NCBI GenBank assembly: GCA_019454045.1
Contig: SKCR01034774.1
Span: 62,001-126,000, forward strand
DNA: 64,000 nucleotides
Direction of reading: 5' to 3'
From: Zanthoxylum bungeanum
Lineage: Eukaryota; Streptophyta; Magnoliopsida; Sapindales; Rutaceae
The position numbers and the translations under genes are program-made. Positions 49,512 through 60,271 of the stretch are shown piece after piece (position 1 is the first letter of the stretch; each line of letters begins with the position of its first letter). The notes beneath the pieces are model-generated. The model ran no database searches and was not told the DNA's origin. It saw only the letters and a list, made by a program, of their open reading frames with translations.

Positions 49512-51424
49512 TGTAGGACACTGAAATCGGTCACAGCTGTTCCCGGCTCGCGGTCCAGTTGGGAGTACGGAGTAGCCCATGGGGGACTAAACCGGAGAAA
49601 TAAAATGGAGTCGCCACCCAGTGTGAACTGGGAAATGATTTAAGGCCGCACTCACCCCTAGCAAGGGAAGACCTCAAACCGTTGGGTTCGGAATGGTCCC
49701 TTACTTATGCCACTTGTAATGAACGGATTTGTGCAATAATCTAACCAAGTCTACACAACATACATACGGAAGGATAACTTATATCTAAGTTTGCATACGA
49801 CCTATATCTAAGTTTGCATATAACCTATATCTAAGTTTGCATGCATAAAAGTAAGTCGAAGTAACGGCAAGCACACAATCTCATGGACACATTAAATTGA
49901 TGAATATAGAAACATAAATAAACAATCTATTGTCTAAACATAAACATTGAAGAGATATAATTAAACTCCTAGTGCGAAAGAAACAACTAAATCATGCATA
50001 AAAATAACATACTAAACAACTAAATCATGCATAAAAATAACATACTAAACAACTAAATCATGAATAAAGATAACATGTTATTTCTAATAAATAACAAATA
50101 AACACAAGATTAGATGAAACGAAATATATGTGTTTCTCAAGCGGTACGTGGAATTGTATCACAAGTTCAGACCGCACTACCGTCCATTCGGATTCGGCTA
50201 CGGAATTTACGTCTTGGTTTCCATCCGATATACCACGAGAGATAGCACAAAATCATTCTTCCCATGGCCACAACATACATAAATCAATAATAAGCATGCG
50301 AAGAAATACTAATAAATAATTAAAAAGATGAACGGGAATAAATAAAAGGGTGCCCTCTGGTCTTACCTTTTAAGTCACCTCTTGGAAGTGCGTTACACGG
50401 CCGTCGGAAGGGTTAATGCTCCGCAACTCCTCCGGTTCACTGGTTTTCTGTTTTCCTTCAACGCTTCGCTGTTTTGGGCTGCTGTTTCCTCTATTTTGGG
50501 CTGCTATTTTTGCTCTTATTTTTAGTGGTTTCAGGGGCAGTTTCTGGGTAGTATTTTCGGTGGTTACTGGGACAGTTTCTGGGCAGTTTTTAGGCTGCGA
50601 TTGTTGGTGGTTGCAGGTCTGCTGGATGGGGATGATTTACGGTAAAAGAAAGCAGTTTTCTAGGGTGAACTTTATCGGTGAAAGAATGTGAGTTTTATGG
50701 TGACTGGTCATGGAAATTGGAGGGTGTTTTAGGCTATTGGTTTCGGCAATGGAGAGGGTTGGTTTCTGGTTGTGTTTGTGCGTGAATGAGGGCTAATGGA
50801 GGCTGTTTCTTGTTGCTATTTGGCATGAATGCTCTAGGGAGGGTTAAGGGTTTGGTTTTCATCTATTTTTATAGGAGAAGGTTGAGGTTATCCTTGTACG
50901 GGAAAGGAAAGTATTATGCAATTATGGGGGGTATCTCTAATTAGTGTGTCATAAGGAAAAATCTATTTACTTTAGGAAGGTAATTTGTGGGATTTGATTT
51001 GATTTTAGGCATGTGATTTAATTTAATTAGGAATGTGATTTGATTTCTTTAATTAGGGAAGGTGATTTGATTTGATTTCAACATGTGTTTAATGTGTTAA
51101 TTATTATTTTGGATGGGTTTGAATGGGCTTGGGTGTGTATTAGAAGGCTTGTGGGCTTGTGGTTTGTTATTTTTGGTGGGCTTGGTGTGTGGTTTGGTGG
51201 TGTGTGGGCTTAGGTGTGTGGCTTAGTGTAGGTTGAAGGGGTTTTGGGCCAAGGATAAATTTCAAAACAGAGGTCTAACAAGCGACCCCGAAGCTAAGCA
51301 AATGAATTAATTCCAACAAGGTATTGATTTCCGACTTTTCCCTTCCGACTTCCGCAACTTAAATGGTAGTGCCTCTCTACGAGGCTCATCATCGAGACTT
51401 ATATGCAAAAATGCAGTGCCTACA
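49512..51424 (-). repeat. E2 5' LTR, complete
   Basis: 1913 bp with TGTAGG/CCTACA ends and one copy of GTGGC directly outside (51425-51429). The last ~75 bp (51350-51424) have no counterpart at the left LTR. Confidence 0.9.
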
Positions 51425-51429
51425 GTGGC

Positions 51430-51647
51430 TATGGTGATTGTCAGCACTGTAGGATGATGACACGTTAGCATGATCGGCTGTGATGTTGACACGTGGCACG
51501 ACGTACATTAGCAAAGTCGGCGCACGTTAGCAAAGTCAAACTTCTCAGATTCTGACATGTGTCCCCGATGCATGTTAGCATGAAGCGGTGCACGTTAGAC
51601 GTCGCGACGTGGCCAGCGCGTCGCGAGGTGCCAAATGACTATTTTGC

Positions 51648-51678
<31 letters not shown>

Positions 51679-51841
51679 CTGTGTTTCACTGTTTTGTCCC
51701 CAAATCACCTCCAGAATGTCCTGAAACTTTATTTATCTACAAAATAACACAAAACACATCAAAATATTCACAAAACTCAAGAAACTATACAAAATATTAT
51801 GTCAAATGAGTGAGAAATAGTGATACATTTACCTCTCATCA
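51430..51841 (-). repeat. E1 3' LTR, proximal part
   Basis: Continues the E1 LTR after E2. In element orientation it starts TGATGAGAGG at 51841, right after gctcgaggactagcaaaatg and gtttgtgcggg, the kind of tract that precedes the 3' LTR in Athila/Tat elements. It contains repeated cgttagca blocks, a gtcgcgacg palindrome and a run of 27 T at 51652-51678. Confidence 0.7.
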
Positions 51842-53174
51842 CCCGCACAAACCTAACATTTTGCTAGTCCTCGAGCAAAAAAATAAAATAAAATAATATA
51901 AACATCTTTAAAACTAAGCCACTTTCGTAGGGATCACGGTTGAATTTAGCGTATGCAACAAGCCTTTAAATCCCTAGGTGTCCCTAGTGGACGAGTTGTA
52001 GTCTCGTGAGGGTTTACAGCAATGATACCCACAAAAATTTTACAAAAGTAAAAATATAGTAAAACTAATGCACACAAAAGCAAAAAGACAAGAGAAAATA
52101 GAATAAAGAAGTTAATGATTAAGCAGGTGAAACTTCTACTTCAAGTTACTAGTTGTTTCTTTCTTTATAAATTACCGAATAAGTAAATTCTCCGTTTATT
52201 TTTACCATTCTTCATATACACAATCAACAAAATATTAATCAACTCATTTTGCCCACAATAGTCATAAGTGCAGTTTAGAAGAGAGTAATATTTTTGTCTT
52301 AATTTTTATCAGAATTCACACCTTTTAGCAGCAATGGAATAGTTTTTCTGATTTTTCTTTCTTTTTGATTTTTTTTTATTTATACACAATATCTTCCATC
52401 TATGTAGCGAGTGTTCGGTCGGTGGCTCCCAAACCAGTTGGCTTTAGGGCACCAGGTGTTAAGACACCCCTACGAACATATTACTTAGACTTCAGATATA
52501 TATATATATATATATAATAATATATTATATATATATATATATATCTATATATTTGCAACATCCTTGATCCATGTAGCGAGCTTTGGGCCAGTGACTCCCC
52601 AACCAGTTTGTTTTAGGGCACTAGGTGTTAAAACACCCCTACGGACTTAATAACTCGGATCTCATACTTTTTTTTTACTCCATTGCCTTTTAAGATGCTT
52701 CCTCCAATTAAACTAGAGCACTGAATATTACAAACTTTTGAAATAAAGCTTATGTCTGTATGTTACCATGCTTGTTGATAATACATGCCAACTGAGCATA
52801 TGAAGATCCATTTTAGTCAGTATTATGGAGAATTCACAAATTAAATAATTTAAAATGAAATAAACAAAAATTAACTTGTTCCGAAATAGGTTTGAGATAT
52901 GTCTCAGGAGTGGAAACTCCTTACACAGCTATCTCTTGCCAATTTCACCCGATTAATCAAATTAAAAACACAAAATATTTTTTTGATTTTTTTGTAAAAT
53001 TTTTTATTTTTTTTTTGAAAAATTTGGAATAAAAACAAAATACAAACAAGATACTAATCAACTATTCCCACCCCCAAACCTAAATGAGACATTGTCCCCA
53101 ATGTCTTAAAAAGTAGAAACTGAGTTTAGAAGATAATACCTGGTTAGCTGAAATTCTACATCTAAATGGGAAAT
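51842..53174 (-). other. E1 3' untranslated region
   Basis: Lies between the LOG-like gene and the 3' LTR. It contains, on the minus strand, gacattggggacaatgtctc followed by a G-rich tract (53066-53105), a phrase common downstream of pol in Athila/Tat elements. No coding frame. Confidence 0.65.
52388..52662. repeat. Direct duplication of ~105 bp flanking a TA microsatellite
   Basis: The block with atgtagcgag, ccagttggctttagggcac and aagacacccctacg at 52388-52495 recurs at 52556-52662 with about 20% differences. Between them, 52496-52552 is an almost pure TA tract with two small interruptions. Confidence 0.75.
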
Positions 53175-53826
53175 TTAAAGGTTAAGATCCAGATTTATCT
53201 GATGCTTCTTACCACGATCATTATCGGACCATTTTATCTTGGAAATGATAGGGTCAATTTGTGGTTCATAGGCTACGATTTGTTCAATTAAATCCTGGGC
53301 AGTTCTGGGAGTGAAGAGGAGTTCTTTTAAAGGTTTTGACACGAACCCATTTCTCCGGGCATCATCAAGAAATACACAAAGAAAATCATAAAATCCATCT
53401 ACGTTGAACAATCCAATTGGTTTCTGGTGTATTTTCAAGTTCGCCCAAGATAGTACTGTAAACATCCATCCAACGTGCCCAAACCACCTGGCAAAGGAAT
53501 AAAAGTATCAGCACGGTTAATCATTTCCACCAGTCATTCAGACATACCTGACACGATCAGTTCTTCTCCGTTTGATGATCCTATAAGATCCGCCTCTGCC
53601 AAGGGTTTTGGATGATTCCCAAAACATGACTGCCTTCATCTTGTACAGCCTTTGAAGCGATCCCCATTAGTCCAAGATTACCTCCGCCATATACCAGGTG
53701 CATATTCTTCTCAGCTATGACTCGTCCCAATTCATGTGCTGCTGCTACGTATTGTAGTTTAACACCAACACTAGTACCGTAAACACACACAGATGTTTTC
53801 AACTCGTCTTCTTAAAATGGCTTCCA
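53175..53826 (-). pseudogene. LOG-like cytokinin riboside 5'-monophosphate phosphoribohydrolase, captured by E1
   Basis: LOG enzymes release active cytokinin bases from nucleotide precursors in one step. Here the minus strand carries the family order without introns: a MEAILRRRVENICV start (53826), AAAHELGRVIAEKNMHLVYG then GGNLGLMGIASKAV (to 53640), PKPLAEADLIGSSNGEEL (~53625-53570), and the signature LPGGLGTLD (53494-53467), matching the family motif PGGxGTxxE. Then come FTVLSWANLKIHQKPIGLFN and VDGFYDFLCVFLDDARRNGF to the TAA near 53175. Total length is about 215 codons, close to the family norm. Lesions are a frameshift near 53795, another near 53620, a TGA at 53534-53536, and a one-base frameshift right after the signature, near 53465, costing its glutamate. 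Plant LOG genes normally have several introns, so this is probably a captured cDNA. It sits between integrase and 3' LTR. Confidence 0.82.
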
Positions 53827-54110
53827 TTTTTATTTGGATGCCTTCAAAAGTGCAATGATGAATTGAATTTATAACACCTGAAAAGGGTGAGTAAAAATTA
53901 TAGCACTAGTACTTGCCAAATGACAATTACTAGTTAAACAGTAAAATAAATCGTGATAGTAAAAAAGGTATGGATCTTGTCGAAGAAAATAAAAGAAAAT
54001 AACAAAACAAATCACAATTATTAGGAAAAGACAAAGAGATATAATATTTACAATAATTTACAGCTTGATTGACGTCTATGCGTCAGGGACAAGATTCCCA
54101 TCCAATTTTC
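53827..54110 (-). other. E1 spacer between accessory frame and LOG-like gene
   Basis: AT-rich sequence without a frame or recognised motif. Confidence 0.5.
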
Positions 54111-54623
54111 TTATAAATTGGCAAATAGGGTTTTGTGAGTCAGATTCCTGAGACTTAGCTGTTGTCTTTCTTTTCGGAATTGTGTATGTAATTTACGGAT
54201 GGCTATATGAACATATCCACTGGGATGCATCTCAAAAGTCGAAGATATATCATCTAAAGACTCTTTACTCAAGCCATCCCTAATAAATTTAATTTTATCT
54301 TCGCGATTATCAGACACCATTCCTAAAAAACGACAACGAGTATTGCAATTCCAGCGTGCACATTTGTAACAAACACCCATTTGCTTAGCTCTACGTTTCT
54401 TTGCATAGGTGATTCTTCCAAAACCAGGCAGATGTGAAATAAAAGAGTCAGAAGACTCACTTGCCAATCAGACCCGTGCTTCAATAATCCAACGAATGTT
54501 AGTTGGAATACCTTTGATTATCAGTAGTCTCATCCGTTTCAAGTGAGCTTTGTAGACTTTCATCAGAGATTTTTGAGGGAGAGAAGGAAATTGCTTGTGA
54601 AGATTTGCGAGAGCTTCTTCCAT
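54111..54623 (-). pseudogene. E1 accessory frame of unknown function with a Cys cluster
   Basis: From ATG at 54623 the frame runs 170 codons to 54111 with a single TGA at 54468-54470. It begins MEEALANLHKQFPSLPQKSL and is rich in basic residues. A cysteine cluster CYKCARWNCNTRC (CX2CX4CX3C) lies at about 54372-54334 and could bind zinc. A later part, RDGLSKESLDDISSTFEMHP, looks helical. I do not recognise the family. It follows the integrase in the same orientation, where some plant retrotransposons carry extra genes. The single stop over 170 codons suggests it was protein-coding until recently. Confidence 0.6.
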
Positions 54624-54759
54624 CGTGAAATGACTTTACCTGAAAATTAAACACACAAAAATAAAACACACCAGATCATAATATATACACAAATTGTATG
54701 GGTTGCCTCTCTGCGAGCGCTAATTTTAACATCGTCAGCAAGACGCGACTTCTCGAATG

Positions 54760-56002
54760 TTAGGCTGGATCTGAAAGTGTGACACTTTCTTTTTGTCGCC
54801 CAAATGATTCTCCCCAGTAGTGCTTGACACGCTGATTGTTAACTTTGAATGTGTTGTTGGTGTTGGGATCCAGTAACTCAACAACTCCATATGGTAAAAC
54901 CTGAGTGATCATAAAAGGACCTGACCTCCTTGATTTCAACTTTCCAGGGAAAAGTTTCAACCTTGAGTTGTACAAAAACACCTGATGCCTTGGTTCCAAC
55001 TATATGTGCAATATTTTTTGATCATGCCATTTCTTGGTATTTTCTTTGTTCAATCTGGCATTCTCATAAGCCTGTAGGAAAACTTCCTCCAATTCGTTGA
55101 GTTGGTGAAGTCTTTTCTCTCCTGCAGCTTGTGGATCAAGATTTAACTTATTCAGTGCCTAGTACGTCATGTGTTCAAGCTCAACTGGCAGATGGCATGC
55201 TTTCCCAAACACCATTCGATATAGGGACATACCAATGGGTGTCTTGTAAGCTGTTCGGTAGGCCCATAATGCGTCAACTAGTTTTATTGACCAGTCCCTC
55301 CTTGTTGATCCAACAGTTCTCTCCAAGATTCTTTTGATTTCTCTGTTTGAAACTTCAACCTATCCATTTGACTGTGGATGATAAGCAGTGGCAACCTTGT
55401 GAGTAACTCCGTATTTGGATAGGAGTGCATCAAAGTTTCTGTTGCAAAAATGTGAGCCACCATCACTGATAATTGCCCAATGTGTTCCGAAGTGAGTGAA
55501 AATATTCTTTTTAAGGAACTTGATCACCACTTTTGAATTGTTGGATGGCAGTACAATTGCTTTAACCCATTTGGAGACGTAGTCTTCAACAACCAGGATG
55601 TACAGGTTTCCGAATGATGGAACAAAGGGTCCCATGAAATCTATACCCCACACATCGAATATCTCCATTTTCCAGAATGTTTTGCAATGATCCTTCATTT
55701 ATCCTTGAAATATTCCCCGTTCTCTGGCACCTGTCACATTGAAGAGTAAAAAGATAAGCATATTTAAAAAGAGTGGGCCAGAATAAACCTGATTATAGGA
55801 CTTTGGCTGCAGTTTTATTCCTGCTGAAGTGTCCACCATATGGTGATGAATGACAGTGTTGCAAAACACCGTTGACCTTCTCATGTGGAACACAACGCCT
55901 CAGTAATTGATCAGCACAACGTTTGAACAGGTACGGCTCATCCCAAACATAGTGCTTGACTTCATTAAAGAACTTCTTTCGTTGCTGAGTTGTCCATTCC
56001 AA
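54760..56002 (-). pseudogene. E1 integrase
   Basis: The zinc-binding part is at 56002-55793 (VPHEKVNGVLQHCHSSPYGG). The catalytic core at 55698-55360 has the first two aspartates ([19 protein letters not shown]) and TAYHPQSNG just before the catalytic Glu segment, which is reached after a CAG-to-TAG stop ([13 protein letters not shown]). The C-terminal domain at 54999-54760 reads LKSRRSGPFMITQVLPYGVV. Stops near 55700, 55360, 55160 and 55000 break it. Sequence type is Athila. Confidence 0.87.
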
Positions 56003-57893
56003 CGGTCATTTTCCCGAAACTATGTAGTTGACATAGTCAGCATACCAATGGACATCATGATGTTTGATGGCAAACATCAGTTCATCTGGAAAAGGTTCTT
56101 TGATTGTTAGTTCTTTGCCAGCTGTTTCTCCATTCTCAAGCCTCGATAAATGATCTGCCACCTGATTTCTGTCCCTTTCATGTCTCTGATCTCCACATCA
56201 AATTCTTGCAGAAGAAGTATCCAATGGATCAATCAAGGTTTGTCATCTTTCTTCATGATCAAGTATTTGATTGCTGAATGATCTGTGTAGACCACCACTT
56301 TGGGACCCAATAGATAGGAGCGGAATTTGTCAAAAGCGTAGACAACTGTAAGCAACTCATTTTCAGTGGTTGTGTAGTTGAGTTGAGCTTCATTCAAAGT
56401 TCTGTTGGAGTAGTAAATGGTGTGGAAAATCATTGTTTTTCGTTATCCCAAAACTGCACCTACAGCAAAATCACTAGCGTCACACATTACCTCAAATGGA
56501 AGGGTCCAGTCTGGTGCTAAAATGATAGGTGCATAATAAGCTTCTGTTTTAAGATCTCAAAAGCTTCCTGACATTCTTTGGTAATGTTGAAAGGCACATC
56601 CTTCTCCAGAAGATTTCACAGAGGTTTAGCAATCTTGGAAAAGTCTTTGATAAATCTCCTATAAAAACCAGCATGTCCGAGAAAGCTCCGAATTCCTTTG
56701 ACTGATGTCGGTGGAGGTAGTTTTTCAATTGTTTCAATCTTTACTTTGTCTACCTTGATTCCCTTTTGTGAGATCCGGTGTTCAAGAACAATGCCTTCCT
56801 GCACCATGAAGTGGCTTTTCTCCCAGTTGAGTACCAGGTCTGTATCTTCGCATCTTTGTAATACATGTTCCAGATTTTGTAAGCAATGGTCAAAAGAGTC
56901 TCCAAACACAAAGAAGTCATCCATAAACACCTTCATACTCTGCTCCAGCATGTCTGAGAAGATAGCCATCATGCAACGTTGAAAGGTGGCAGAGGTATTA
57001 CATAATCCAAATGGCATCATGCGGAATGCAAAAGTACCATACGGACATGTAAAAGTGGTTTTCTCCTGATCTTTTAGGGCGATAACAATCTGATTGTACC
57101 CTGAATATCCATCCAGAAAACAATAGAACTCATGTCCTGCCAGTCTGTCTAGCAACTAATCAATGAATGGCAACGGAAAATGGTCTTTCCTTGTTGATTT
57201 GTTGAGCTTCCGATAGTCCATACAAACTCTCTATCCAGTCACAGTTCTTGTTGGAATCAGCTCGTTCTTTTCATTTGTCACTATATTTATTCCTCATTTC
57301 TTTGGTACACACTGCATAGGACTCACCCAAGTGTTGTCTGAGATGGGGTAAATGATGCCAGCATCCAACCATTTGATGATTTATTTCTTCACGACTTCCT
57401 TCATGATTGAATTGAGTCTCCATTCATGCTCCACTGTGGGTTTGTACTCATCATTCATCAGAATCTTGTGCATGCAAAATGATGGACTAATTACTCGAAT
57501 GTCTGTTATAGTCCTGCCAATGGCTCTTTTGTGTTCTCGTAATAATCTCAGTAACTTTTCTTCCTGCTCCAATGTTAGTGAAGAAGAAATAATAATAGGT
57601 AATTCAGAAGAGTTTCCAAGAAATACATACCTGAGATGGCTCGGAAGTAATTTCAGCTCCTGCTGTGGTGGTTCTTTAATCGAAGGCTTGATTCGATCTT
57701 TCTTTGGCAGTTCCAGGCTTTCTATTTCTGGTGTCACTTTGAAACGAAATAGCTTGTCAAAATAGTTGATACATTCCAGAATTTCAGCGTCTAGCTTACT
57801 GTCAGTCATATTGGTGATGCAAGCTGCAAGTTTGTCCGCGGGAGTTGTATCAGTATCCTGAACGATACTATCAACAACATCAATTCTGAACAC
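56003..57893 (-). pseudogene. E1 reverse transcriptase and RNase H
   Basis: 57893-57381 is the entry segment (KLLPSHLRYVFLGNSSELPI, then LLREHKRAIGRTI). The next ~200 bp carry the start of the polymerase fingers with at least three stops (YPISDNTWVSPMQCVPKK then a stop). 57155-56616 is the palm: FLDGYSGYNQIVIALKDQEK and the active site FMDDF (the family consensus has xxDD, so both aspartates are kept), then RSFLGHAGFYRRFIKDFSKI. RNase H is at 56433-56233 ([20 protein letters not shown] and [12 protein letters not shown]). Several nonsense codons inactivate the protein. Confidence 0.88.
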
Positions 57894-58306
57894 TTCTTTT
57901 TTTCATCACTCGGGAATATCATGTCTTTGTGAAACAATAAAGGTAACTTGTATTAGTCTTGAACTTTCATGGTTAGTTCTTCTTTTTGTTACATTCATAC
58001 TCAAACAGTGACCTGTCACCAAGAATGTCTCCTAATAATGATAGGCATAATCTTTGTCTTCCTCCATTTCAAGATGATAATGAAATCCGCGGGGAGAATG
58101 AGTTTTTCAACTTTTGACCAGCATATCTTCAAACAAACCTCTGAAATACGAGCGTTCGATCAGAAAATTGCAAGAGACTGAGGTAGGAATTGGACTCTCA
58201 ATTGGTAGTTTCCTATAAATAGAAAAAAGGCACAAATTAACCACTTGCACCTAAGTCACATCAAGCTTACCATGTAGTGTTCTCCAGGTGCATGGGACAG
58301 TGAAAC
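57894..58306 (-). pseudogene. E1 protease remnant
   Basis: On the minus strand, just upstream of reverse transcriptase, frameshifted fragments read like the end of an Athila protease (LQFSDRTLV, then an LILPADFII-like stretch in another frame). The segment ends at GAAAC, where C6 begins. Confidence 0.5.
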
Positions 58307-60258
58307 TGTTAGACATTATGTCCCATAGCGTCACTGTTTGTAAATGATATTGTATTATTGTACAAAATTAACTATGTGATAATGAATTGCCTTTTGCCGT
58401 TTTGTAATGTTATTTACTTTGATATATAAATGGCGAAAGTCCATATGATTAGTACCGGATTGAGATGATATGAGACAGTATCAATCCATAAAGGTTTAAT
58501 CATTAAATATCCCTAGTCGTAGTATTATCGAGATCGGACATCGATAATGCGGAATAGACTAGTATTGCGCTTGTGCACGTTGTGAGGGCACAACGGCATA
58601 GTTCTCATATATTTAAGTATTGGATACTTATGCAAGTGCGATAGGAGGTTGTGTTTTACCGATGGTACGGAAAACAGCTTCGCTCTGGATAGACCCCGCG
58701 GAATCCCATTGGTAGTATGTCTACGTGTCTATGGGAGGCCGCATCAAGGTAGGTGTATATGGTCTTAACCTGAGACTTACATCGCTAGTACTTGCGACAA
58801 TCGGTAAACTTTGGTTTTGGTGGTTGGGGACCTTAACCGGTTCTGTGTACACCTCTTCTGGGTTTATCGAGAATCGTAGTGTACTGGATGTAATGTCAAG
58901 ATGGAAGTATCGCTTCAGACATATGGAGGCGATGATCACGCAGGACACAGAACTAGTACTCTATAAAAGGTTGCAACCGTCGGGACAATATGACCAGGTC
59001 AGGATTGTCCGATTTAAAGAGACTAGTTGCTTGATGTCCGATATATGTTTCGTACGGGGCAGACACATCTCCAGCCCCAGGCCTAGCATGTGATCATCCG
59101 ATACTGGATCGATGTACGCAATACTACGGTATACTACGCTTGATACAGATCTTATATTCCTATAAGAATATTTCTGGAGAATTGGGTAGGCATGGCGCTT
59201 TGCTAGAAGCCAACCTTGTCTTGTGAATCGGTATAGACGTAGTACGAGGTACGTACGTGTTCGGATTATCCGACGACCGGATTTACTGCCAAAATATCCG
59301 GAGATCTCTTGGGTCGCTTCCTGAAGATTCACCTATGATATTTGATTCGGACTTAATTAATCTTGGATTAATTACGGAGAAACTTTATCTCGGATAAAGT
59401 GCCTAGTTTAGAGAGAGAACGATTAATTTGGAATTAATCGACAAAATTATTATATTCGATATAATAATCGAAATTCGATTTCGACGCGAAATTAAAATTA
59501 GATTTTAATTCGGGCAAACGAGTTAATTTAGAATTAATTCGTAAGCGACGTAAATAATAATTTCGCTAGGAGCGATTATTTATTTAAATCCGATTTAATT
59601 AACGTCGCGACGCTAGCTCGGTATTTCGGAAATATCGAACCCGAACGCGTGAGTGGACGTGGGCCCACTTTCATTGGGAAACGTGTGGGGCCCACATGAC
59701 ACTTGTCATTGATATGGCATTGCATGTTAATAGTGTACAAAACACTCTAAGGCATTGCATGGTGATAGTGTGCATTTCACTCAAAGGCTTTGCATGGAGT
59801 TTGAGTGTTTGACACTCTAAGCCATTGCATGGTTTATGTCATAGATATTATTAATTTAATAATAAATTATACATAAATATAAATTGATTTTTGGTAATAC
59901 AAGATAATTAATCAAGTCTTACACAAAAATTCTCTCTTCTCTCTCAAATTGCCGTGAACACCATTGTCAAGGGCAAGGAAGATTTGATCTTCCATTCTCC
60001 ATTTTGCTAGCACAAGCAAGGGATCAAAAGAGGTGATAGGGAAACCATCAAAGAGCTTGGAATAAAAAAGCTTGGAGCTTCAAGTCTTCTTCCTCCTCTT
60101 GGCCGAATCCTCCACCACTTGGAGCTTCTACCTTGATCTTCTATCTCATCACAAGGATTGTAAGTATGATTCCGCCATACTTCATGTTTAAATATATATT
60201 CTTTATAGTATTTCACATGCTTAATCTTTGTTTGGGACCTATATAATAGAAACCAACA
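58307..60258 (+). repeat. C6 5' LTR
   Basis: 1952 bp, tgttagacattatgtccc...aataga then aaccaaca. A series of seven dyads occupies 59351-59539. The antisense 123-codon frame at 58961-59332 is discussed under findings and not taken as a gene. Confidence 0.9.
59878..59960 (+). promoter_or_regulatory. Candidate C6 LTR promoter
   Basis: TATAAA at 59878-59883, followed about 50 bp later by a pyrimidine-rich tract (tctctcttctctctcaaatt, 59930). The same arrangement occurs in the C3 LTR near 25268 and 25315. No start site can be proven from sequence. Confidence 0.4.
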
Positions 60259-60259
60259 A

Positions 60260-60271
60260 TGGTATCAGAGC
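60260..60271 (+). promoter_or_regulatory. C6 primer-binding site
   Basis: TGGTATCAGAGC, perfect initiator-tRNA primer site one base after the LTR. Confidence 0.92.

Larger units (their letters stand above)
6551..51429 (-). mobile_element. E2: Tat-type Ty3/gypsy element with exact 5-bp target duplication
   Basis: Directly repeated LTRs lie at 6556-~8435 and 49512-51424. The right copy starts TGTAGG and ends CCTACA, a perfect terminal inverted repeat. GTGGC flanks the element at 6551-6555 and 51425-51429, and E1 LTR sequence continues across the join. On the minus strand the order is gag, protease, G-patch-like segment, reverse transcriptase, RNase H, a second RNase H and integrase. The second RNase H is diagnostic for the Tat lineage. 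All domains are damaged. C1 interrupts it at 12088-44772. Confidence 0.9.
4853..58306 (-). mobile_element. E1: Athila-type Ty3/gypsy element carrying a LOG-like gene, 5' truncated
   Basis: On the minus strand the order is protease remnant (~58200-57894), reverse transcriptase, RNase H and integrase (57893-54760), an accessory frame (54623-54111), a LOG-like pseudogene (53826-53175), an untranslated tail and the 3' LTR. That LTR is split into 51841-51430 and 6555-4853 by the E2 insertion. The lineage call rests on pol segments such as LPSHLRYVFLG, MDDFFVFGDSFD and the sequence after the integrase core, all typical of Athila elements. The gag, 5' LTR and primer site are absent because C6 begins at 58307. 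Many stops and frameshifts show that the element is dead. Confidence 0.8.

Noticed and set aside
6556..51424. Two nearly identical ~1.9-kb blocks as a segmental duplication
   Set aside because: They are paired LTRs: same orientation, TGTAGG/CCTACA ends, and a 5-bp target duplication.
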